Shown here: positions 8,263-18,182 of the stretch, one piece after another | How the letters are laid out: every line of letters begins with the position of its first letter | How positions within the stretch are numbered: position 1 is the stretch's first letter | Assembly (NCBI GenBank): GCA_963765875.1 | Contig: CAVXYK010000001.1 | Location: 124,001 to 188,000, forward strand | DNA length: 64,000 nucleotides | Source: JAWKOK01 sp963765875 | GTDB lineage: Bacteria; Chloroflexota; Anaerolineae; Caldilineales; Caldilineaceae | Direction: 5' to 3' | Translations under genes and position numbers: made by a program | Notes under the pieces: generated by a model | The model's database searches: none | Told to the model about the DNA's origin: nothing | The model's input: only the letters and a program-made list of their open reading frames with translations

Positions 8263-8957
8263 AACCCTTCCTCCTCATCCAAGCTCGCCAGCCCCTGTCT
8301 CAGCGCGACCAGCGTCGCTTGGATGCGGTTGTTGACTTGAAGCTTATCGAAGATCTGGGTCAGCCGGTTGCGGATGGTCTTTTCGGACAGACCTAACCGG
8401 TCGCCGATGGCACTGTTGTCCAGCCCCTGCGCGACCAGCTTGAGGATCTCCTGTTCGCGGTCGGAGAGCTGGGCGATCTGCTGATCGGTTCCGTCGTTGC
8501 TCGTCATGTCGCCATCGGGCGCCTCTTGTATGCGCCGAAACTCGTCCATCATCTTCAGCGCGATGGCGGGCTCAAGCAGCGCCTCACCGCCAGCCACGAT
8601 ACGAATCGAGCGCAACAGCTCGTCGCTATCGGCATCCTTGAGAAGGTAGGCACGGGCGCCGGCTTTGATTGCTTCAAAGACGTACTGATCCTGCCGATAC
8701 ATGGTCAGGATCAGCACGCCCACATCCGGGGCATTTTCGGTGATGTAGCGTGTCGCCTGCACACCGTCCAGCACGGGCATGTTGATATCCATGACCACCA
8801 CGTGCGGTGCGAGCTGCAAGGCCAACCGAGACGCCTCCTGTCCGTCAGCCGCCTGCCCTACCACCTCCATGTCCGGCTCGGCATTGCAGATCTGTGTTAG
8901 CCCCTGGCGGACCATGGTGTGATCATCGGCAATCAGAATGCGAATGCGCTTGGTCAT
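8259..8957 (-). CDS. NarL/FixJ-type response regulator
   Basis: The 232-residue regulator has a receiver domain at residues 5-125 with acidic pair DD (11-12), phosphoacceptor Asp in HVVVMDINMPVLDG, and Lys in YLLKDAD. A LuxR-type helix-turn-helix follows at about 160-225, reading LSDREQEILKLVAQGLDN and SEKTIRNRLTQIFDKLQV. It would bind DNA as a dimer after phosphorylation by the kinase encoded just upstream, whose stop overlaps this ATG by four bases (ATGA), implying translational coupling. Regulon unknown; the palindromes GGGACAnnnGTCCC in this window are candidate targets, an inference only. Confidence 0.93.
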   Translation of the reverse strand: MTKRIRILIADDHTMVRQGLTQICNAEPDMEVVGQAADGQEASRLALQLAPHVVVMDINMPVLDGVQATRYITENAPDVGVLILTMYRQDQYVFEAIKAGARAYLLKDADSDELLRSIRIVAGGEALLEPAIALKMMDEFRRIQEAPDGDMTSNDGTDQQIAQLSDREQEILKLVAQGLDNSAIGDRLGLSEKTIRNRLTQIFDKLQVNNRIQATLVALRQGLASLDEEEGL

Positions 8958-10743
8958 GCCGGCGCTCCTGAGGTAGATGGCTGAGCAACTGACGCCTGAA
9001 CAATTGAGGCCTGTGCGATGGGCATCTCCGCATGCAACGTGGTGCCCTCTGTCGGCACGCTGGTCACTGAAAAGGCCCCACCGGTCGCAACCACACGTTC
9101 ACGCATCTGTGATAATCCTAGCCTGGCCCCATTGGCCGTCGGCAAGCGGTCGGCGTTAAAGCCGATACCGTCGTCGCGAATTTCCAGCACGACAGCCTCT
9201 GTCGGGCGGATGACAAGGTCGACCCAGGCCCGGCTGCCGCCGGCATGTTTGGCCACATTGTTGAGCGCCTCTTGCACCAGCCGGAAGAGCACCGGCTCCA
9301 GCGCAGGCGGCAGGTCATCCTCGTTGCCCTCGAAGGAGTAGTCGATCTGTAGGCCTGCCTGCTCGCCGAACTCGCGCACATAGGTGCGTGTCGCGACATC
9401 GAATCCGGCATCGAGATCGATCGGACGCAGGGCGAAGATAGTGCGTCTGATCTCGTGGATGTTGGCCTGAACGGTCTTCTTGAGCGCCGTCAGTTCCTCG
9501 TGAGTCGTCTCCGGATCTTGCAAGACCTGTTTGGCCAGGAAATCGATCTTGAGGCCCAGGAAATAGAGATTCTGAGCCAGCCCGTCATGCAGATCGCGGG
9601 CGATTCGCTCGCGTTCTTCTTCGATGATGGCCTCATGAGCCTTGCGTTCAGTGATGTCGCGGACAATGGCCAAAACGCGGTCCGCCCGCATCTTGACGAT
9701 GCGCGCCTCGAACGAGTGCGTGCTGCCGTCGGTCGCCAGCTCATACTCGAAGATCTGGCGGCGGTCATATCGCAGCGTCTTGGTCAGGTGGTGCACGTAT
9801 TTGTTGCTGACCACATCCGGTAGGATGGCTGACACATGTTGACCCTTAAATTCGCCCGGCGGCCGCCAGGGGTTGCCGTCCTTGGCTGTCCGTATATCAA
9901 GACATTCGCCGTCTGATCTCAGAATCATCATGGTGTCGGGCATGGCGTCCAGTCAGCGCGTGGGCTTTGGATTCAAAGTGGGAGAGCGCCTGTGAATCGA
10001 TCTCATGTTGGGCCCGTGCACGCAGCGTGGAGATGCCGTAGGCGAGGTCGTCGGCCAGATCAGAGAGTAGCGCAACTTCGTCGGCGTCGAACGCATCCTG
10101 CTCGACCGCGTAGATCGTCAGCGCACCCAATATCTCTTCTTCATCGGCCAACGGCAGGGCGATAACCGAGCTGAAAGCTCGCTGCTTGGCCTCGCTTCGC
10201 CATGGTGAAAAGGTCGGATCGGCAAGAATGTTGCGCACGACCGCAGGCGCGTGGGTCCGGATTGCCGTGCCGGTCGGTCCACGTCCATACTCCGATTCGT
10301 CCCAGCGGATCTCGATGGATTCCAGGTAGCCATCCTCATAGCCGCGCTGCGCTATCGGGTAGACCCGTTTGCTGTCTTGATCAAGCTCATCAGCTTCCTC
10401 ATTGATGAAGCCGACCCACGCCAGCCGATAGCCTCCGACATCCACGATGATGCGGCAGATGTCGGCCAGGAAAGCCGACTCGCTCTCGGCCCTGACCAGC
10501 GTCCGATTGCACGCGCTACGCACCCGAAGGGCGCGGTTGACGCGACTTAACTCCTTGTCATCTGTAGGCTTTTGGGGGAACCAGAACGCCAGTAGCAAGC
10601 CAGTCATCGCAATTGCGCCCGCCAATCGAGACGGGGATGACCAACGCAGGCGCGCCAGTGATCCACTGCAACAGCCCTAGGGCAAGTGTTGCGACGCCGG
10701 CCATGATCAAGCTAATACCGATCTGTGTTCTGCTGATATCCAT
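8954..10743 (-). CDS. Membrane GAF-PAS sensor histidine kinase, HisKA_3 type (frame interrupted twice)
   Basis: Three frames join into one 595-residue kinase. Two membrane segments lie at about residues 7-25 and 30-50. A GAF domain (about 60-220), a PAS domain (about 225-330), and a HisKA_3 dimerisation segment with His in ARDLHDGLAQNLYFLG follow. The HATPase domain has N box NNVAKHA, then DDGIGF and GLSQMRERV. Breaks: an extra G near 10617 (IPVSIGG then AIAMTGLLL) and an extra A near 9947 (ESKAHAL then LDAMPDTMMIL). Removing each gives exactly the expected family sequence, so sequence error or very recent mutation is likely. It pairs with the NarL-type regulator, overlapping by four bases. 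Confidence 0.8.
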
Positions 10744-10853
10744 TGCTAGGAGCGCTCTCTGCGAGCAAGCACGCGGTTGAAGATAAGTTGGTTGCCTGCT
10801 TCCATTGTACCGGATCGTATATCCGAAAACCAGAGACATCTATCCCGCGAGAC

Positions 10854-10869
10854 CGGGACAATTGTCCCG
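10854..10869. promoter_or_regulatory. Perfect 16-bp palindrome, candidate operator
   Basis: CGGGACAATTGTCCCG lies about 110 bases upstream of the histidine kinase start. Near-identical sites GGGACAnnnGTCCC occur at 51836 and 61705, each upstream of a gene. A further TTGTCCC half site follows at 10879. Suggests a dimeric regulator; which one is unknown. Confidence 0.5.
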
Positions 10870-10959
10870 CGTCGCTTGTCCCTAAACGGAAGAGGCTATG
10901 AAGACATGACTTTTCTAGGTCCGACTTGTTGAAGGTTAACCAAATACTTCGGCAATAAT

Positions 10960-11037
10960 GTAGGTGCGGTTTGCAACCGCACGACTCCCGAATCATTCAG
11001 GACTTCCGCAGCTTCTGCGGTTGCAAACCGCACCTAC
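10960..11037. repeat. Intergenic hairpin with 22-bp perfect arms
   Basis: GTAGGTGCGGTTTGCAACCG(CA) at 10960-10981 is exactly complementary to 11016-11037. Each arm is itself a small hairpin around TTGCAA, giving a branched structure. It sits in the 570-base gap between divergent genes (kinase and pdxA-like), which otherwise holds only short repeats. Confidence 0.8.
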
Positions 11038-11111
11038 GGTTACCGGAATAATTTCTGAACCCTAAGCAGTCGGACTCCTTCGGGACCTGGTCCGTCTGGC
11101 ACGCGCACCTT

Positions 11112-11130
11112 GTCACGCTGCAAGCGTGAC
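11112..11130. repeat. Short hairpin GTCACGCTGCAAGCGTGAC
   Basis: Complementary GTCACGC/GCGTGAC around TGCAA, followed by CTAC. In reverse it reads GTAGGTCACGCTTGCAGCG, the same plan as the arm at 10960 (GTAGGT, stem, TTGCA, stem) with another stem word. Confidence 0.55.
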
Positions 11131-11314
11131 CTACAAAAGGTATAATCTTGTTGTGCTTTCAGCTTCGCTGCCAATTTTCGCAAACTTGCTCATACAAGGA
11201 TTGACTTGTAGGCTGGGAAGAGTTGACAAGGTGAATTGGCGATAGGTTCTGTAGCCGAGCGAGCATGCCACGCAGCAAGTAGCAAACCAACCAACTACCA
11301 TTCCGAGGTTCAAT

Positions 11315-12335
11315 ATGCAAACCCAATCCGATCTCCCAGTCATCGCCATTACCATGGGCGACCCGGCAGGCGTCGGCCCCGAGCTATGTCTGCGGGCATT
11401 GCTTGAGCCTTCGCTGCAGGATGAGTGTGTTCCTGTCGTCTTTGGCGATGCAGGTGTCCTTGCCCGCGTGGCATCCGTCTGCGGGCTTTCGTTCTCGGCC
11501 CACAGTCTCACATTGCCCGAGTGGGAGCAGGGCCTTCGCCCCCAAGCACCCACTGTTATTGACTGCAAAGCCATTGATGCCGCCACTCTTGTGCCCGGTG
11601 CCGTGGCTCAGGCGTGCGGCCATGCTGCCTACACCTACATCGAGACGAGCATCCAGGCGGCGCTACGTGGCGAGGTCGACGCCGTGGCTACTGCGCCCAT
11701 CCACAAAGAAGCGCTGCACCTGGCCGGCGTACCCTTTCCCGGCCACACCGAGATGCTTCGCGTCGCTGACCAATGCCGATCGAGCCTGTATGATGCTGGC
11801 CTCGGACCCCATCACCACCAGCTTTGTGACCACCCATATCGGCATTGCCGATGTGCCGACCAACATTCCCCAGGAGCGCATCCTAGAGGTAATCGAACTG
11901 ACGGCAGATGCCATGCAGCGGCTCCGTGGTAAATCGCCGCGCATTGCCGTCTGCGGCCTGAACCCGCACGCGGGCGAGCATGGTCTCTTCGGGCGTCAGG
12001 AAGAGGAACGCTTCATAGAACCGGCCATCGTTGCGGCGCGTGCCCGGGGGTTTGATGTGGAGGGACCTCTGCCGCCGGACGCCGCTTTTGTGCAGTCCAA
12101 GCGAGAGCAGGTGGACGCCTTCGTCTGCATGTACCATGACCAAGGACACATTCCCTTCAAAATGCTGGCTTTCGACACCGGTGTCAACATCACGCTGGGT
12201 CTGTCGGTCATTCGCACCTCGGTCGATCACGGCACCGCCTTCGACATCGCCTGGCAGGGTAGGGCCAGCCCAACCAGCCTCTATCAGGCAGTCCGCTGGG
12301 CGGCTCGTCTAGCCGGCGGACGCACGGTCTCCTAG
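11315..12335 (+). CDS. pdxA2: PdxA2-like 4-phospho-sugar-acid dehydrogenase (frame interrupted)
   Basis: Joined, the two frames give a 339-residue member of the PdxA family. It starts PVIAITMGDPAGVGPELCL; metal ligands are seen in GHTEM, in THIGIADVP and in CMYHDQGHIPFK, and substrate contacts in CGLNPHAGE and in TSVDHGTAFD. The break is near 11764: GHTEMLR continues as SLTNADRACMMLAS when one inserted base is removed. PdxA proper makes pyridoxine precursors, but PdxA2 proteins encoded next to DUF1537 kinases oxidise and decarboxylate 4-phospho-D-threonate or D-erythronate. The kinase starts three bases after this stop, so the PdxA2 role is favoured. Start ATG 11315 has GAGG upstream. Confidence 0.82.
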
Positions 12336-12337
12336 CC

Positions 12338-13522
12338 ATGATCGTCGTCCTGGCCGATGACCTCAGTGGAGCCGCGGAGATGGGTGGCATGGCATGGCGT
12401 TATGGTCTGTCGGCTGATGTGGTGACAGCATCCGGCTCCAGCCGCGTGCCGGCGAACCTGAACGTGGATGTCCTCGTGATCGATACTGATTCGCGTGCGT
12501 GCTCTGCCGATGAAGCAATGCGGCGAGCTTCACGCCTCGCCGAGCAGTGCAACGCCATGCCGGTCGACTGGATCTTCAAGAAGGTCGATTCGGTGCTACG
12601 CGGCCATGTTGTGGCCGAACTGGGTGCTCTACTCGAGGCCTTTGGCAATGAAAGGGCGTTGCTGGTTCCCGCCAACCCGGCGCTGGGTCGCACGATCAGC
12701 GGCGGAGACTATCGGGTCAATGGCCAGCTTCTGCATGAGACCGATTTCGCCAACGACCCCGAATACCCGGCGTTGACGTCGAATGTCGTGGGCCTGCTGG
12801 TCGGGCGTGATAGCCTGGGAATTGCAGGGCAGTGGCCGATCTGGGTCGCCGCAACCGGTGACCTGTTTCCCGAGCGCGGCGTCGTTGTAGGTGAGACAAG
12901 ATCCGCGACCGACCTATCTGCCTGGGCGCAAGCCATCCCTGCCGACGCCATCGCCTCAGGCGCTGCCGACTTTTTTGGTGCGCTGTTAGAGGGAACAGGG
13001 CGAGTCACCACAGAGCATGCTGAGCGTTACGCTGATAGCAATGCGAGCGGCAACAAACTCTTTGTCTGCGGCAGCACATCTGCCGGCAGCCGTCGCTTCT
13101 GCCGGACCGCCGAGGAGCGGGGGATCCCGGTTTTTCGCCTGCCTCCTGCTCTGCTTGACGTACCCGTTCAAGCAGAAGAACTGCTGTCGACGTGGGCCGC
13201 ATCCACGGTGGCTGCGCTTCAAACAGACTCAACCGTGATCATCGCCATTGATCGACCGCTGCGGCGTGAGCCGGGTCTACCTCAACGATTGACCGGCTAT
13301 CTCGGCGCAGCCACAGAGAAGATTCTGGCAATGATGACCGTCGACCATCTGCTTGTGGAAGGGGGCGCTACCGCGGCCGCACTCATCCGACGCTTTGGCT
13401 GGGATCGGTTGCATGTATTGGCCGAACAGGCTCCCGGCGTTGTCTCTGTGCAGCCTGACGGCCGGGACAACTTTATCCTGACCATGAAGCCAGGTAGTTA
13501 TGTGTGGCCGCAAGAGTGGTAA
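12338..13522 (+). CDS. Four-carbon acid sugar kinase family protein (DUF1537)
   Basis: The 394-residue protein has the DUF1537 N-terminal signature IVVLADDLSGAAEMGG with the substrate-binding DD, then VLVIDTDSRACSADEA and the FKKVDSVLRGHVVAEL motif. The C-terminal nucleotide-binding part has LFVCGSTSAGSRR and LLVEGGATAAALIRRFG, ending with a PGV segment. Members phosphorylate D-threonate, D- or L-erythronate or related acids (DtnK, OtnK, DenK) and work with PdxA2. In most members the glycine-rich loop reads GG(D/E)T; here it is GGAT, which may alter nucleotide or sugar-acid specificity. It forms a two-gene operon with the upstream dehydrogenase. Confidence 0.88.
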   Translation: MIVVLADDLSGAAEMGGMAWRYGLSADVVTASGSSRVPANLNVDVLVIDTDSRACSADEAMRRASRLAEQCNAMPVDWIFKKVDSVLRGHVVAELGALLEAFGNERALLVPANPALGRTISGGDYRVNGQLLHETDFANDPEYPALTSNVVGLLVGRDSLGIAGQWPIWVAATGDLFPERGVVVGETRSATDLSAWAQAIPADAIASGAADFFGALLEGTGRVTTEHAERYADSNASGNKLFVCGSTSAGSRRFCRTAEERGIPVFRLPPALLDVPVQAEELLSTWAASTVAALQTDSTVIIAIDRPLRREPGLPQRLTGYLGAATEKILAMMTVDHLLVEGGATAAALIRRFGWDRLHVLAEQAPGVVSVQPDGRDNFILTMKPGSYVWPQEW

Positions 13523-13545
13523 TTCTGATTTGGGAGCAAAGGAAT

Positions 13546-13802
13546 TTGTCACAGATGACACCACTGCAGAAAGGGATCCAGACACGAATTTACACGAATT
13601 ATCGCGAATTTTCTCTCTGGGGCGACGACACAATTCGTGACCATTCGTGTCAACAAAAGGCTCTTTGCAGTAGAGTCATGGATGGGCACAGCGTAAAATG
13701 GGATGGGACGCAGATAACAAGATAGACCCTTCTGATAGCACGGAGCGGCCCAAAATCCATCTGTGAATATCAGGTATTCATCTGTGCCCATCTGTGACAA
13801 AT
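13546..13802. repeat. Nested compound hairpin: CACAGATG outer stem, CACGAA inner stem
   Basis: Outer left arm TTTGTCACAGATGACACC near 13546; outer right arm CATCTGTGCCCATCTGTGAC(AAA) ends at 13802. Within lies GACACGAATTTACACGAATT (13581) pairing with CACAATTCGTGACCATTCGTGTC (13629-13651), and between them CTGCAGAAAG against CTTTGCAG. It fills the 313-base gap between the kinase and the first sulfatase. Two repeat words seen separately elsewhere are stacked here. Confidence 0.7.
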
Positions 13803-13836
13803 GTTTTCCCGTCGCACACCCTGAAGGAGTCTCCGA

Positions 13837-15285
13837 ATGACGAAACGTCCCAACCTGCTCTTCATCTTCACCGACCAACAGCGCCATGACACGATGGGCT
13901 GCTACGGCAATGACTGGATCGAGACGCCCAACATGAATGCACTGGCCGACGAGAGCTTTGTCTTCGAGCGCGCTTATGTCACCCAGCCGATCTGCACGCC
14001 GGCGAGGTCGTCGATCATGACCGGTCTCTATCCCCACACCAATGGCTGCACGGCGCTCAACATCCCGCTCAAGCCGGAAACGCCCACAATTGCTGAAATG
14101 GTCTCCGACGACTACCGGAAGGCCTACTACGGCAAGTGGCATCTTGGCGATGAGATCATTGCTCAGCACGGCTTTAGCGACTGGGTCAGTGTCGAGGATC
14201 TCTACCGGCAGTACTACTCGAAGCCCGAATACTTGGACCAGTTCAGCACCTATCATCACTATCTGATCGAGCAAGGCTACTCGCCGGATGTCGAGCGGGA
14301 GGGCGAAATGGTCTTCGGGCGTCTGCTGACGACCCAACTGCCCGAGGAGCACGTGAAGGCACGCTTCCTGGGACGTGAGGCCGCTCGCTTCATAAGAGAG
14401 AACGGCGACAACCCGTTTGTGCTCTACGTCAACTTCTTTGAGCCGCACAATCCCTACACCGGCCCGCTAGACGACCTATACGATCCGGAGACTCTGCCGG
14501 TCGGCCCTCATTTCCGACAGAAACCGGCGGAGAACGCATCGCTGCTCCACCGCATGCAGGCCGACCACTATATGGGCGGCGGGGAGCATGAAGGCATCGA
14601 TCTGTCGACAGAGGCCGGCTGCCGTCAACTGCGAGCCCAGTACATGGCCAATGTCACGCTGGTCGACCGCGGGCTGGGCGACATACTCCAGGCATTGGAA
14701 GAATCTGGCCAGGCCGGCAACACGATCATTGTCTACACCAGTGAGCACGGCGACATGATGGGCGACCATGGCCTCTTCGAGAAGAGCGTGTTGTATGAGG
14801 AATCGGCCCGTGTACCGTTGCTTTTGCGTGTGCCCTGGCTCAGCAGCGAACAGCGCTTCATCAACGGAGCCATAGGTCAGATCGATCTGGTGCCGACGTT
14901 GCTCGATCTGATGGATGAACCAATTCCCGATGATCTGGAGGGCGACAGCAAAGCCGGCGTGCTGCGTGGCGAGGCAACCCTGGAGACCAATGACGTGTTC
15001 ATCGAGTGGAATGGCGACGATGCCCGACCGATCCGTCTCTATGCGAACGGCGTGCCAGCCGAGGAATGGGAACGGGTCAGGGGGCCGTGGCGGACCATCG
15101 TACATGATGGGCGATGGAAGCTCAACCTGAGTGCAACCGATCGGTGTGAACTATACGATTTGTTCAACGATCCCCTTGAACTTGTCAATCTGTACGATGA
15201 TCCGGCGCAAGCCGATCGAGTTCTCAATCTGACAGCGCGCATCTGCGATTGGCAAGAACAGACGGGTGATCAGGTGGTCCTGTGA
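13837..15285 (+). CDS. Type I sulfatase
   Basis: The product is a 482-residue sulfatase of the alkaline phosphatase superfamily. N-terminal metal ligands appear in LLFIFTDQQRHDTMGCYG. The formylglycine signature CTPARSSIMTGLYPH lies at about residues 52-66; Cys would be converted to formylglycine by a maturase that is not in the window. The second metal site reads YTSEHGDMMGDHGLFEKS. No signal peptide is visible, so a cytoplasmic role on imported sulfated sugars or choline-sulfate-like esters is possible. ATG 13837 has GGAG upstream. It is the first of three sulfatases here. Substrate class cannot be set without subfamily comparison. Confidence 0.92.
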   Translation: MTKRPNLLFIFTDQQRHDTMGCYGNDWIETPNMNALADESFVFERAYVTQPICTPARSSIMTGLYPHTNGCTALNIPLKPETPTIAEMVSDDYRKAYYGKWHLGDEIIAQHGFSDWVSVEDLYRQYYSKPEYLDQFSTYHHYLIEQGYSPDVEREGEMVFGRLLTTQLPEEHVKARFLGREAARFIRENGDNPFVLYVNFFEPHNPYTGPLDDLYDPETLPVGPHFRQKPAENASLLHRMQADHYMGGGEHEGIDLSTEAGCRQLRAQYMANVTLVDRGLGDILQALEESGQAGNTIIVYTSEHGDMMGDHGLFEKSVLYEESARVPLLLRVPWLSSEQRFINGAIGQIDLVPTLLDLMDEPIPDDLEGDSKAGVLRGEATLETNDVFIEWNGDDARPIRLYANGVPAEEWERVRGPWRTIVHDGRWKLNLSATDRCELYDLFNDPLELVNLYDDPAQADRVLNLTARICDWQEQTGDQVVL

Positions 15286-15319
15286 GGTCCGTGGTTGAAC
15301 CGTGAACCCAAAGTGCCAT

Positions 15320-16426
15320 TTACGGCGTCCAGATCGTCGCGGCCAGATAGCCTTCACCACCCAGCCGGTCATTCGTGTAGTATACGGTGACGACCGAGCC
15401 GTCCGCTCGCTGAATAGAGCGCGGATAGCCCAGATCGTGGCTGCCCGCGTTGTCGGTCAGGACGACCTCTGGTCCCCATGTGGTTCCGCCGTCTTCGCTG
15501 ATCTTGGCGCGCATACCGAAGGGCGGTGTGCGAACGCCGTAGGTCAGACAGAGCCGGCCATCGGCTAGCCGAATCAACATGGGCGGATTGCCGCCGCGTC
15601 CGGTGTCGGGTACCGGTTGGTTCATCTGTGTCCAGGATCTACCATTGTCGTCGGAGGCATACAGGTCGATCCAGCAGCGTGCAGTCTCAAAATCCGTACC
15701 CCCTTCCCGGCAGCGCACCGCAGTCAGGATGCGCGTGTCTGACAGGCGTACGCTGGATGGCATAATGGCATAGCCTGCCTCAGCTTTGGCCACCCACGAA
15801 ACGAATTCGAACGATTTGCCGCCGTCGGTCGTGCGCGCACAGAACACGCCTTTGCCTTCGCTGCCGTCCGTCTCTGGCCGCGGTCAAGAAACAGGAGGCA
15901 TTCGTTTGGGCCGGAGATGATTGCGTCCGTGCGTGCGTCGATGCCGGACTGGCCAAACATAGGCAGGGAGAACGGGCCATCCCAAGTGCAACAGCGATCG
16001 ACCGACGTGTAGAACCAGGAGACTGTGCCTCCACCCAGGCCAGTGCGTGCACACATCAGACGCGAAGTCGGGATGGCTGAAGTCGATTTCGCCAGGGCTC
16101 GCCTCAGGACTGTTCGCCAATCCCCGCTCGATTGCCTGGGCCGCGCTCAGATCGGCATTCACATGTTCGTCGGCTGAGAGGATGCCACGATCGCCTGGCG
16201 TGTCGCAGGGCGTCTGCTCAACCTGCCAAGTCTCGCCGCCGTCCACGCTGCGCGCCTGCATGGCCACAAAAGGTCGGCTGCGGTCGCGAGCATGGAAACC
16301 GCCAGCTTCATCGGCGTAGCCCACCGTGAAGCCGACCACGATCTCGTCGCCCCAAGACCAGATCCCGTAGTTGGCCGGCCAGCCTGCATAGCGACCCGGC
16401 TCTCGATAGATTGTGACGTGCTGCAT
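15320..16426 (-). CDS. BNR/Asp-box sialidase-like protein (frame interrupted twice)
   Basis: Joining three frames gives a 368-residue protein beginning MQHVTIYREPGRYAGWPANY. Asp-box motifs are visible: SVDGGETWQ, TTDGGKSFE, SDDNGRSWT and SEDGGTTWG. It ends with the sialidase-superfamily style DLGYPRSIQRADGSVVTVYY. These six-bladed propellers either hydrolyse glycosides (sialidase-like) or only bind. Breaks: an extra T near 16056 (HPDFA then LMCARTGLGG) and a missing base near 15870 (LFLDRG then TDGSEGKGVFCART). No signal peptide is seen. It faces the upstream sulfatase and follows another sulfatase on its own strand, after a hairpin, so a shared glycan pathway is plausible. ATG 16426 has AAGGAGA. 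Confidence 0.72.
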
Positions 16427-16471
16427 GCGACGTTTCTCCTTACTAATTAGTGAGTGAGGTGTCGGATAAGG

Positions 16472-16577
16472 AAAAGATGGAACGCGGATAGGGCGGATCT
16501 GGCGGATGAACGCGGATAGAGACAAAAAAAGGTCAGCGAATATCCGCCCAATCCGTGTCATCCGCGTTCCATCCTTC
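16472..16577. repeat. Long intergenic hairpin, word GCGGAT
   Basis: Left arm GGAACGCGGATAGGGCGGAT and onward holds the word GCGGAT four times. The right arm holds ATCCGC/ATCCGTG four times, ending GCGTTCCATCC. It occupies the gap between the second sulfatase and the BNR gene, touching the sulfatase stop. A close cousin lies at 29617-29716. Confidence 0.8.
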
Positions 16578-18064
16578 TCAAAACCGCGTCACCTGTTCAG
16601 GCCCGCGATCTACGGCAAAGGCAAGTGAATCGAAGCTCTGTTTCATCAGACGGAAACGGACGTCTGCGTAGGCTGGATCATCCCACAGATTGTCGAATTC
16701 GCTCTGGATCGTTGACAAGATCAAACAGCTCGCCTACCTCATGGCCATGATAGGTGACCAGCTTGTGCTGTTCATCACGGATCATGGTGCCGAAAGAACC
16801 ATGACCGCCTTGTTTGATAACGTCTCGCTCTAGGTAGGAGAGCGTGCGATAGTACTCTGTTCGCACCGCGGACCGGTGGTGAGCGGGATCGGCGTCGCCG
16901 CACAAAATCGGATGCAGCGACTTGCCCTGCATCCGACTGGGAATTTCCACATCGCAGAGATCCAGCAGTGTGGGGGCGATATCGGTCAGCTCAACCAGCG
17001 CTTCGCTTCTTTTGCCTTCGGCAATCTGACCAGGCCAGCGCATGATCAGCGGTACGCGCACCAGTCCCTCGTAAAATCGACAGCCTTTGAGCACCAGCCC
17101 GTGATCGCCCAGCATCTCGCCGTGGTCGCTCATGAAGATCACCAACGTATTTTCGCGCTGGCCCGTTCGCTCCAACTCATCGAGCAGACGCCCGACATTG
17201 TCATCGATCAGCTCGATCATGGCGTAGTAGGCGGCTTTGATGGCCTGGGCCGTAGTCGGTTGTCCGCTTGACTCGTCTGCATGGTCGCCGTTTTCAAAAT
17301 AGCTGCTGTCGAAATAGTCCTCCATGGTCATCCTGTTAGGCGCAGTGGCCTGGGTCTGGAAGACCACGTCGGATAGCTTGGCTTGGGCGGCCAAATCGCT
17401 TTCGGCAAAGAGCGGAGGCGGGAGTTTGTCTGGGGTTATAGCGATCCAGATAGGGCTGGGGCGGATCGAAGGCCGCATGGGGATCGAAGTAGTTGACGCT
17501 CATCAACCAAGGCTGGGAACGTTCCTCACTGATGAAATCGAGAGCCCGGTCTGTGCACCAGGTTGTCTGATGCAGGTGGGGCGGAATCGTCGCTGGATCG
17601 GCGAAGAGCGTGGTCGGATCTTGACCTTGAGCGCGCAGCCAGTCTGTATACTCGTGCCCCTCGTCCCAGTCATCATAGGGGTGATGGCTCCAGTGGAAGA
17701 CGCGGTAGCCGTCGTCGGGCCGCGGCTCGATGCGGTCGGCGGCCCCGGCCAGGTGCAGTTTGCCTGCCAGTCCGCAATCGTAGCCTGCATCGGCCAGCAG
17801 TTTGGTTACCAGCGGTGCGGCGTCGGCCCAGTGATCGTTGCCGTTCATGCAGGCATGGACGCTGCTGGGGTACATGCCGGTCAGGAAGCTGGCCCGGCTG
17901 GGCGTGCAGATGGGATTCTGGCAGTAGGCGTGTGTGAAGGCCACGCCCTCGTAAACCAGCCGATCGATGTTGGGCGTGCGGATGTGGGGATTGCCCAGAG
18001 CGCCGATCGTGTCGTAGCGCTGCTGGTCGGTGCAGATCCAGAGGATGTTTGGTCTGTCGTTCAT
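16578..18064 (-). CDS. Type I sulfatase (frame interrupted twice)
   Basis: Restored, this is a 494-residue sulfatase. It begins MNDRPNILWICTDQQRYDT with the first metal ligands. The formylglycine signature CTPSRASFLTGMYPS is followed by the second metal site in FMSDHGEMLGDHGLVLKG. Breaks: an extra A near 17429 (LDRYNP then DKLPPPLFAES) and an extra C near 16700 (LVNDPE then EFDNLWDDP). With both removed the protein runs on to QVTRF and a TGA at 16578. Start ATG 18064 has GGAG eleven bases upstream; the frame begins slightly earlier with a TTG. It resembles choline-sulfatase/heparan-type sulfatases in its LVNDPEEFDNLWDDP tail. Confidence 0.8.
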
Positions 18065-18182
18065 TTTCGACTGCTCCAATTTCTTGGGTTGTGGCTCGCA
18101 GATGCTTCAGTATAGAATTGGAGTGCAGCACTGTCCAGTAGGCCAATTGTGCAACACATTTGGACATGAAAAGGAGAAGGCA

